Shown here: positions 6,895 to 13,780 of the stretch, piece by piece | How the letters are laid out: each line of letters opens with the position of its first letter | Numbering within the stretch: position 1 is the first letter of the stretch | Assembly (NCBI GenBank): GCA_030642405.1 | Contig: DAOWNV010000030.1 | Coordinates: forward strand, 1-15,786 | Length of the DNA stretch: 15,786 nucleotides | Origin: Desulfosarcina sp. | GTDB taxonomy: Bacteria; Desulfobacterota; Desulfobacteria; Desulfobacterales; Desulfosarcinaceae | Direction: 5' to 3' | Program-made: the position numbers and the translations under genes | The notes under the pieces: model-generated | Seen by the model: only the letters and a program-made list of their open reading frames with translations | Database searches by the model: none | What the model was told of the DNA's origin: nothing

Positions 6895-8775
6895 ATGAGC
6901 AACATAAAAAGAAAAATAGGGAAAACCGCATTCTCGGCCGGCGGTGCATTTCTGGTATTCATCATCGTAGTGCTGGTCAACCTTTTGTTTTCCCAAACCA
7001 CTTTGCGATGGGACGCAACCGAAGACAACCTCTACTCCCTGTCTCCGGGTACACGGACAATTCTTTCCGAGTTGGACCAGGATGTCGTGGTCAAGGTGTT
7101 TTACAGCAAAAACGTGGTCAACACCCCTTCTCACATCAAAATCTTTGCCCAACGGGTCCTGGATTTCCTTTCCGAATACGAACAATATGGAAAAGGGCGA
7201 ATTTCCCTTGAAATTTATGATCCAAAACCCGATTCGGAAGAGGAGGAGTGGGCCATTAAATACGGAATGAAAAGTATCCGCCTTCCTACCGGTGAGCAGG
7301 TGTACTTGGGTCTCGTCGCCCTTGCGGCGGCACAGGAAGCAGCTCTTCCTTTTATCGACCCCAGCGGGGAAACAAAGCTGGAGTATGATTTGACCCGAAC
7401 TATCTCCCGGGTACAAACCACCAATCGGATGACGATCGGTATAATCAGCAGTCTGCCCTTGTTCGGCAGCCCCCCGATGAATATGGGAATGGGAGGTCCC
7501 CGGCCCGGCTCGGAGCCTTGGTTTTTCATCCAGGAACTGAAAAAGACTTACGATCTGACCAAGATAGAACCCAATTCAGATCATATCGATGCTGAAGTAA
7601 ACCTTTTAATCCTTTTCCACCCGAAGGCATTGTCGGATTCTTTGGCTTTTGCCGTAGATCAATACATTCTTAAGGGAGGTAATGCTCTTATCTTTGCCGA
7701 CCCCCTCTCCCTAATGGACGATCCTAGAATGGGCCCAGGCGGATCCATTCCCGATACGCTGTTCAAAGCATGGGGAATCACCATAAAACCTGGAAAGGCC
7801 GTTGCCGATTATTCCTTCGCCACACAGTTGAGGAACCGCAACAACCAGGTGGAAACCAATCCTTTGTGGCTGTCGGTCAAAGGAGATGCATTCAATACGG
7901 ACAACCTGATTACCGCCGACCTGGAATCCATGCTGCTGCCCGTTGCCGGCTCCATCGAACCATTGCCTGACACACCGTATAAGGTGGACGTTCTTGTTCA
8001 ATCCAGTCCCAACAACAAGCTTGTAGACGCTTTCATTCACAGCATGAATGTGGAATCACTTCGCCGGGATTTCAAACCTTCGGGAACCCAACGAAATCTG
8101 GCTGTGCGTATATCTGGAACGTTTAAAACGGCTTTTCCCGATGGACGTCCGCAAACGGAACCCAAACCTGAGGAATCAGAATCAACGCCGGACGGCAAAG
8201 AAGAAGAGCCGGTGCTTATCGAGGGCCAATCCGAATCCGTCATAATTGTGGTTGCGGACAGCGATCTATTATACGACGACTATTATGTCAGCCGGCAGAA
8301 TTTATTGGGTTTCACCATTGCCAACATTTTCAACGACAACCTGAATTTCACACTCAACACCTGTGAGCTGCTGACCGGCAATCCCGCCTTGATCAGTATC
8401 CGGTCCCGGGGCACTTTTGGAAGACCCTTTACGCGGGTTCAGGATTTGGAGCGAAAAGCCCAGGATCGCTGGTTGGACCAGGAACAGGCCCTTGTGCACC
8501 AAGTGGAGGCGACAAATGAAAAACTAAGGATGCTTGAGCAGCAAAAAGATACTTCTCAACAAGCGATTTTGAGTGAGGAACAGGAGAAAGAGATTGCACG
8601 CTTTCAGGAAGAGAAACTCAAAATCAACAAAGAACTGAAAATTGTCCGACGTAACCTTCGATCCGAAATCGAACAGTTGGGCAGAACCGTAAAATTTGCA
8701 AACATTTTCATAGTCCCGCTGTTGATCTGCATTGGTGGAGCTATATTTGCGGTGATTCGAAGGAGAAAGGCGTAA
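6895..8775 (+). CDS. GldG-like ABC auxiliary protein
   Basis: A 626-residue protein with an N-terminal transmembrane segment (about 12-33), a large extracytoplasmic domain and a C-terminal transmembrane helix (about 601-619) followed by RRRKA. The part after the first helix (LRWDATEDNLYSLSPGT) is characteristic of GldG/ABC-auxiliary proteins, which resemble the IFT52/GIFT fold. A Pro/Glu/Ser-rich stretch lies at 414-441 and a probable coiled coil at about 513-598, just before the last helix. The ATG at 6895 is chosen because AAGGAGG (6878-6884) lies 10 nt upstream; the frame stays open upstream to 6847, but that part overlaps the permease gene and has no such site. It should work with the ABC core as the periplasmic partner; substrate or mechanical role is unknown outside Bacteroidota gliding. 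Confidence 0.85.
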   Translation: MSNIKRKIGKTAFSAGGAFLVFIIVVLVNLLFSQTTLRWDATEDNLYSLSPGTRTILSELDQDVVVKVFYSKNVVNTPSHIKIFAQRVLDFLSEYEQYGKGRISLEIYDPKPDSEEEEWAIKYGMKSIRLPTGEQVYLGLVALAAAQEAALPFIDPSGETKLEYDLTRTISRVQTTNRMTIGIISSLPLFGSPPMNMGMGGPRPGSEPWFFIQELKKTYDLTKIEPNSDHIDAEVNLLILFHPKALSDSLAFAVDQYILKGGNALIFADPLSLMDDPRMGPGGSIPDTLFKAWGITIKPGKAVADYSFATQLRNRNNQVETNPLWLSVKGDAFNTDNLITADLESMLLPVAGSIEPLPDTPYKVDVLVQSSPNNKLVDAFIHSMNVESLRRDFKPSGTQRNLAVRISGTFKTAFPDGRPQTEPKPEESESTPDGKEEEPVLIEGQSESVIIVVADSDLLYDDYYVSRQNLLGFTIANIFNDNLNFTLNTCELLTGNPALISIRSRGTFGRPFTRVQDLERKAQDRWLDQEQALVHQVEATNEKLRMLEQQKDTSQQAILSEEQEKEIARFQEEKLKINKELKIVRRNLRSEIEQLGRTVKFANIFIVPLLICIGGAIFAVIRRRKA

Positions 8776-8778
8776 TCG

Positions 8779-9915
8779 ATGAAAAGCAAAACGTTTTTGA
8801 TACTGCTGATTGCAGCAGGAGTTTTGGTGGCTCTCTCTTTTTATCAATGGGGTGGGGATGAAAGTACCGCTAAGAACAAGATGGGAGAAAAGCTGTTTGT
8901 CGATCTTCCTGTCAATAAAGTGGCGAAAGTCATCCTTGCCGACTCGGAGAGTCAGGTCACCTTGGTGAAAGGCGATACTGTTTGGCAGCTCGAAGAACGC
9001 AACGGCTATCCAGCCGACTTTGATGGACTACGTGATCTGGTGATCAAGCTCTCAAGGTTGAAAATCGGTAGAAGTTTTACCGCCACAGAGGAAAGCATCA
9101 CCCGTCTCTCTTTAGCGCCGCCAACAGCTTCTGATACATCGGGGAAGGGAAAACAAATATGGCTAATGGATGCATCGGAAAAAACGCTTACCAACATTAT
9201 TCTCGGTGAAATCCGGAAAACGGAATCAGGTAGCGGCGGCCAATACCTGAAAAAAGCAGATGAAGAAATTGTTTTTCTCGTTGATGGCAGTTTCCCGCTT
9301 CTTAAAACATCACCGCCGCAATGGCTGAATAAAGAGGTGCTGAAACTCAATGCGGAAGAGATCGAATCGGTGGTCTGTTATCCTGGTAAGGACAAAAACC
9401 CCCTCTATACACTGTCACGGCAGAGCAAGGGCGAAACAGCCCGATTGAATCCTGTACCCAAAGGAAGGACGGCAAACACGTCAAAAATCGAGCAGGTTTT
9501 TGATGCCTTGAACCCCCTGACGCTCGACGATGTACAGCAAGACGATCAGGTATCACAGGCTGACGAATTGAATCAAATCCGTATAGTTTACACGCTTTAC
9601 AACGGCACGCAAATCAATATCTTTCCCGAAACTGACGGCCAAGAGCCCTTCACGCTGCGCTTAACCGCCGAACAAGTACCACAAAATTCAGAAAAACCGT
9701 CTGAGGAAACCAGTGTGGCGGAAAATGGCGAGACGGATACCAAGGAAAAAGCGGAGGACAAATCCATAGCGGAGCCTCCTGCTGCAATCAAGTCCGCTCA
9801 ACAAATCAACGAGGAGTTGGGCGGATGGGTTTTTTCCGTGAAAAAATGGCAGTTCGACAGTTTCATCACCAAAATGGAGTTATTGCTGGAAGAGATCAAA
9901 AAAGACGAGGGCTAA
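8779..9915 (+). CDS. DUF4340-type protein of the GldG-like ABC cluster
   Basis: A 378-residue protein with an N-terminal hydrophobic segment (about 5-22) acting as signal anchor, followed by a periplasmic domain. Its size, topology and place directly after a GldG-like gene match the DUF4340 family, which commonly closes this kind of cluster. Repeated beta-rich units such as VAKVILADSESQVTLVKGD and LNAEEIESVVCYPGK look like two copies of a similar module. A strongly acidic, low-complexity stretch lies at about 300-337. The gene starts 3 nt after the gldG-like stop, with AAGGAG inside the preceding gene, so it is almost certainly cotranscribed and translationally coupled. No enzymatic motif is visible and the biochemical function is unknown. 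Confidence 0.75.
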   Translation: MKSKTFLILLIAAGVLVALSFYQWGGDESTAKNKMGEKLFVDLPVNKVAKVILADSESQVTLVKGDTVWQLEERNGYPADFDGLRDLVIKLSRLKIGRSFTATEESITRLSLAPPTASDTSGKGKQIWLMDASEKTLTNIILGEIRKTESGSGGQYLKKADEEIVFLVDGSFPLLKTSPPQWLNKEVLKLNAEEIESVVCYPGKDKNPLYTLSRQSKGETARLNPVPKGRTANTSKIEQVFDALNPLTLDDVQQDDQVSQADELNQIRIVYTLYNGTQINIFPETDGQEPFTLRLTAEQVPQNSEKPSEETSVAENGETDTKEKAEDKSIAEPPAAIKSAQQINEELGGWVFSVKKWQFDSFITKMELLLEEIKKDEG

Positions 9916-9925
9916 AACAATATCC

Positions 9926-9941
9926 GGTTACACGTGCAACC
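9926..9941. repeat. Near-perfect palindrome between convergent genes
   Basis: GGTTACACGTGCAACC is a 16-bp palindrome with one mismatched pair, centred on CACGTG. It lies in the 38-bp gap between the stop codons of the DUF4340 gene and the convergent peptidase gene. There is no T-run on either strand, so it is a weak terminator at best. Confidence 0.3.
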
Positions 9942-9953
9942 ACCTCCAACGCA

Positions 9954-12890
9954 TCAATGCTTTGGCTGCAAAATGATCGCTGCCGACCTTTCGTCCGTCA
10001 AATATGCGGATGAAAGGTCACCAAGATCTTTCTTCGTTATCGATGAATAATCTTTAACAAAATGTCGCGCCCATTCAATTTGTTGTGGGTATCGATCCAA
10101 CCCGGTCATTACACTGTTCAACCAGTAACCATTGGTTTGCCGCAAGGCTTTGATCGAATTGAGGATCGGATCAATAGAACGTTTCAGTTCATCGGATGAG
10201 ACACCATTTTGGATCAAATCAGCAGCAATGGACTTGACTTCTTTTAGCACCATGTCGGTCATATCCGGTGCGACGTTCACGTATGCCTGAAATACCCCGT
10301 AACCTTTATAAGCGCGACTGGAACGGTTGAAAGCAAAGGGGGAATAGGAGATGCTCAGCTTTTCCCGAATCCTTTGCCGAAGGCGCTCAGAAAAGACCTC
10401 AGACAACACGGATAGCCGCCTTGTACGATGAATATCCCAAAAATCGTCTGTCTGCCAGGCAACAACGACCATGGCTTTTATGATTTGCGTATCCACGTCG
10501 ATATGATTGACCATTCCTTTGGGCAGCCTTGGCATGTCCGTCCTTGTGTTATCCGGTAAGCGATCACGTTTTTCCAGTGTTCCCAAATAGCGTCCGGCCA
10601 GTTCAATAACACGGTTTTCGTCAAAATCACCTACAATAGACAACTCCAGTGGCGCTTTCTTTACCTGAGTGTCGAGCCATGTTTTGATATCATCCAACCC
10701 TATGGCCTGAATTTTCTCGTAGGAAGGCATGCCGAAACGTGAATCACCTCCAGCCAAAAGGTGCAAACCTTCTATTCTCATCATTCCCGCTATGGATCTA
10801 GAAAGCGATGCGTAGTCCTGTCGTAGCCTTTCGCGGGTGAGCGTTAACGCATCAGCACGGAAACCAAGATCCACAATGTGCGCATAGTACAACTGGAAAA
10901 GAAGTTCCAGTTCATCAGATATGGTTTCGGCAAAGAAATTGAAATGGGTCTCGGAAATTCTGAAATCCACATAAGTGCTTTTCCCTGCCAGTGCCCGTTC
11001 CAGCTCATCCGTGTCCAAAACGCCCAAACCACTTTCCCCAATCACTTCTTCGGCAACCAGGGAGATCCCCGGTAGGTATTTCGGCTCTGCTGATTTGCCA
11101 TGACCAAAAATCAAGCTTGCAAGGACCTCATTGGTTTTATAATCAGTCTGCTTTATATTGAGCCGGAACCCATTTGCAAATTGAATACGGGTAATACCCA
11201 AATCTTCAACAACTTTTTTTTCGACAATCGTGGCCGTGCCATTCGGCTCCGGCAAGTAAGGAAATGTAACGACATCTTTTCGCTTAAGACGTTTCACATC
11301 GGTTGAAGAAGAAGCCTCATAGACTTCATTAATCAATAATTCCGGGGTTTTCGTTGACAATTTTTTCAGATCTATGTTGCCGGTTACTATAATCAATCGA
11401 TGATCATCCGGCCAGTTTTCATGTAAAGCCTGATGAACTTCAGCCAGCGTGACAGATTGAATAATCGGCGCTAAATTGCTTCTCTTTTGTTCTGGAGACT
11501 GGATTACCCTGTTTCCTGATAGGTCGCTGATGATGCTCCTTGCCATACGGGTGCTATCTCTGGTTGGTGCCTTTGTCACCGCATTTTCAAGCATCTTAAG
11601 AATGTTTTTTTTTACCCGTACCAATTCCGATTCGTCGAAACCATACTTTTGTGCTCTACGCAATTCCTGTTCAATGACACCTATCGTCTTATCCCAGCAA
11701 TCATCTTTACTATCTGCTGAAATCTCGGCATAACGGATTCGATTCAAATAAACACCGCTACCCACGGTAGCGGAAGTAAAAGGTGCATCTTTTTCCTTGA
11801 GCCTGGCATCAAAACGGTTTTGCAAGATACGATCCCCCATATCTTCAATCAGTTTACTACGCTGATATTTCAGCGAATCCGGAGAAGGGTAATGGGATCG
11901 AAGGACCTCGATACTTACTGTTGTTCCACCAGCTTCGGGTTCATAATGGTGGAAGGCTTTTACACCTTCATGATGAATGCTCCCTAACGCTGGAGCAGAA
12001 AAAGATTCCGCTCTTGGTAGAAAGTCTTCAAATTCTTTTTTGATCAATCGTTCGGCCAAAGACAGTCGGAAATCACCAACCATGACCAGAGTCATGTTTT
12101 CAGGTCGATACCACGTGTCATAAAAAGTTTTAAGCATTGATCGATCCGTCTTTTGGATCACTTCCGTTGCACCGATGGGCATTCGTTGCGAAACAAGAGA
12201 ATCAGGAAGTTCAAACGCCATCGTAGCTTTGAATGTTCGGTAGTTGGCTGAATCGCGGGACATTTTTTCAGATAGGATAACGCCACGTTCGCGATTGACT
12301 TCCTCTTCCAGCAGTAAAGCACCCGTGGCATAATCACCAACAACCAACAAGCCTTCCTTTAGGCTCTTTTCACCCCCCGTCGGTAATATGATATCGTATA
12401 CGGTTTCATCAAATCCAGTATGCGCATTGGCGTCATTGCCAAATTGCATACCAATACGCTGAAAATAGCGAACCAATTCCCCTGGAGGAAAATGAGAGGA
12501 ACCATTGAAAAGCATGTGTTCAAGATAATGAGCAAGCCCTTGCTGGTCATCCGTTTCGTTCAAACTACCTGCATTAATATATAAGTGCATGCTCACCCTG
12601 TCGGCTGGTCTTTTGTTCTTCATCAGAACGTACCTGAATCCATTGGTCAGACGCCCGAATACGAGCGCGGGATCTGGTGGCAATTCACTCTTTTCATGTG
12701 GCCATTGAAGAAAATGTTTCCCTATGCTATCGGAAAACAATAAACTGGGGGACGACAAAGGCTGATTTGGGGAACTTGCCAAGGCGGTGAAACCATTTTC
12801 GTATCCTATCATCAGCATCGTCACCATTACTGCCGGCACAATGACAAGCCGTAAATTTTTCCAATTCAAATTAAACGATGTGATGATCAT
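9954..12890 (-). CDS. Periplasmic M16-family zinc peptidase, two-half architecture
   Basis: A 978-residue protein with two M16 halves, like PqqL/YhjJ-type zinc proteases. The first half carries the inverted zinc motif HYLEH (H121, E124, H125) and a downstream NRERGVILSE segment whose Glu (about 201) fits the third zinc ligand. The second half lacks HxxEH but has the RxxxREKLSISYSP segment typical of the substrate-binding C-terminal half. An N-terminal hydrophobic stretch followed by TALASS looks like a Sec signal peptide without a lipobox, so it should act in the periplasm on peptides or misfolded proteins. The ATG at 12888-12890 is preceded by AAAGGA at 9 nt spacing. The frame stays open upstream to 12983, but that segment is the terminator of the preceding gene, so the longer start is rejected; an ATG 12 codons upstream (12926) is the only real alternative. 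Confidence 0.85.
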   Translation of the reverse strand: MIITSFNLNWKNLRLVIVPAVMVTMLMIGYENGFTALASSPNQPLSSPSLLFSDSIGKHFLQWPHEKSELPPDPALVFGRLTNGFRYVLMKNKRPADRVSMHLYINAGSLNETDDQQGLAHYLEHMLFNGSSHFPPGELVRYFQRIGMQFGNDANAHTGFDETVYDIILPTGGEKSLKEGLLVVGDYATGALLLEEEVNRERGVILSEKMSRDSANYRTFKATMAFELPDSLVSQRMPIGATEVIQKTDRSMLKTFYDTWYRPENMTLVMVGDFRLSLAERLIKKEFEDFLPRAESFSAPALGSIHHEGVKAFHHYEPEAGGTTVSIEVLRSHYPSPDSLKYQRSKLIEDMGDRILQNRFDARLKEKDAPFTSATVGSGVYLNRIRYAEISADSKDDCWDKTIGVIEQELRRAQKYGFDESELVRVKKNILKMLENAVTKAPTRDSTRMARSIISDLSGNRVIQSPEQKRSNLAPIIQSVTLAEVHQALHENWPDDHRLIIVTGNIDLKKLSTKTPELLINEVYEASSSTDVKRLKRKDVVTFPYLPEPNGTATIVEKKVVEDLGITRIQFANGFRLNIKQTDYKTNEVLASLIFGHGKSAEPKYLPGISLVAEEVIGESGLGVLDTDELERALAGKSTYVDFRISETHFNFFAETISDELELLFQLYYAHIVDLGFRADALTLTRERLRQDYASLSRSIAGMMRIEGLHLLAGGDSRFGMPSYEKIQAIGLDDIKTWLDTQVKKAPLELSIVGDFDENRVIELAGRYLGTLEKRDRLPDNTRTDMPRLPKGMVNHIDVDTQIIKAMVVVAWQTDDFWDIHRTRRLSVLSEVFSERLRQRIREKLSISYSPFAFNRSSRAYKGYGVFQAYVNVAPDMTDMVLKEVKSIAADLIQNGVSSDELKRSIDPILNSIKALRQTNGYWLNSVMTGLDRYPQQIEWARHFVKDYSSITKKDLGDLSSAYLTDERSAAIILQPKH

Positions 12891-12929
12891 TTGGCGCGGT
12901 CCTTTATCATCTTGACTATAAATCATTGT

Positions 12930-12980
12930 AAAAAAAAGCCTCCCGGCACCATCTCTTAGATAGTTCAGCCGGAAGGCTTT
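12930..12980 (-). terminator. Intrinsic terminator of the H1-like gene
   Basis: On the minus strand AAGCCTTCCGGC pairs with GCCGGGAGGCTT over twelve positions with one mismatch, around a 20-nt loop, and is followed by eight T (12937-12930). It begins about 20 nt after the stop codon of the H1-like gene. On the plus strand it is followed by only three T, so it works mainly leftward. It separates the upstream operon from the peptidase gene. Confidence 0.85.
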
Positions 12981-12999
12981 CAAATCTTGGGATAAGCAA

Positions 13000-13422
13000 C
13001 TATTTTTTCTTTTTAATATAGACCCCTCGTGCGACAGTTTCGATCATACCTTTTTTTGTCAACTTGTATAGGGCATTGCTTACTTGTCGCGCTTCAAATG
13101 CGGTTTTTTTCTTCAGGTCAGCAACGGCAATGCCATTTCGGCTTCTGCCGATAATGCTCAAAACACTGTCCAACATCGTTTGGTTAGCCCCAGAAGTGGA
13201 AGTTTTGGCTTTTAAGTCTGCCTTTGCCTTCTTCGCAACAACTTTTTTCGGTGCCCCTTTCTTCTTTACCGGGGCAGCAACCTTCTTTACTTTTTTTGTT
13301 TTTTGGGCCGGTGTTGACTTTTCGCGTTCCCCTTCAATTGCCTCTGCTACCTTTTCTACTTGTTTGGTAAGAGATAACAAGGAAGCGGAAATTGCTATTA
13401 GTTCTTTCTGAACATTTTCCAT
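13000..13422 (-). CDS. Histone H1-like Lys/Ala-rich protein with winged-helix C-terminus
   Basis: A 140-residue protein in three parts. Residues 1-33 are predicted helical and heptad-like, suited to dimerisation. Residues 34-75 are a Lys/Ala/Pro/Val-rich tail with repeats such as KKVAAPVKKKGAPKK, like histone H1 or bacterial H1-like proteins. Residues 79-136 look like a winged helix-turn-helix: helix 1 MLDSVLSIIG, helix 2 AVADLKKKT, recognition helix ARQVSNALYKLTKKG, then a wing ETVARGVYIKKK. It probably binds DNA as a nucleoid-associated protein or regulator. AAGGAG lies 10 nt before the ATG. It seems to have its own promoter and terminator. I do not recognise a named family; the DNA-binding role is inferred. 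Confidence 0.75.
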   Translation of the reverse strand: MENVQKELIAISASLLSLTKQVEKVAEAIEGEREKSTPAQKTKKVKKVAAPVKKKGAPKKVVAKKAKADLKAKTSTSGANQTMLDSVLSIIGRSRNGIAVADLKKKTAFEARQVSNALYKLTKKGMIETVARGVYIKKKK

Positions 13423-13483
13423 CAGCTAAACTCTCCTTATCAGATCGGTTTAAGTTAATAATTTAGATAGTTATTTATGAGAC

Positions 13484-13509
13484 CTAATATACTTCGTCTC
13501 TATTGTCAA
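13484..13509 (-). promoter_or_regulatory. Candidate promoter of the H1-like gene
   Basis: A perfect -35 TTGACA (13504-13509, minus strand) is followed by TATTAG (13484-13489) with a short 14-nt spacer, within a very A+T-rich gap. The inverted repeat GAGAC/GTCTC (13479-13483 and 13496-13500) brackets the -10. Spacing is suboptimal, so confidence is low. Confidence 0.3.
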
Positions 13510-13525
13510 CTTCTGAAATATTTAT

Positions 13526-13774
13526 TTATGATTCTCTAATAAATGCCCACCAAATGTAAAAAAAGAAGAATAACCAGGCAAAAAGGGCTATCACATAAGC
13601 TTTCCAATCTGTCTTTCTATTGGCCATACCGTGTTTGTTGATTTTCCCGACAGCAAGCCCACAAGCCGGACAGACTTCATCGCTAAGTGGCATGTATTCC
13701 ATGCATTCCGGACATTTTTTCGAAATATGACCCCTTGCGTTTTCGGAATCATTTGGAACGGATCTATTTTTCAT
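13526..13774 (-). CDS. Small zinc-ribbon membrane protein
   Basis: An 82-residue protein with two Cys pairs, CPEC (21-24) and CPAC (35-38), forming a probable zinc ribbon, then a linker and one C-terminal transmembrane helix (about 58-78, rich in Phe and Trp). No signal peptide is visible. It starts 6 nt after the ppiD stop, with a weak AAGGTG formed partly by that stop, so translation is probably coupled to ppiD. Zinc-ribbon plus single-helix proteins like this are common and mostly uncharacterised. I do not assign a function; the tight link to ppiD suggests membrane or envelope quality control, which is inference. Confidence 0.7.
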   Translation of the reverse strand: MKNRSVPNDSENARGHISKKCPECMEYMPLSDEVCPACGLAVGKINKHGMANRKTDWKAYVIALFAWLFFFFYIWWAFIRES

Positions 13775-13780
13775 ATCACC

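Noticed and set aside
13479..13500. GAGAC/GTCTC inverted repeat upstream of the H1-like gene as an operator
   Set aside because: Five-base arms in an A+T-rich region are too short to stand as a separate call; noted only with the promoter.
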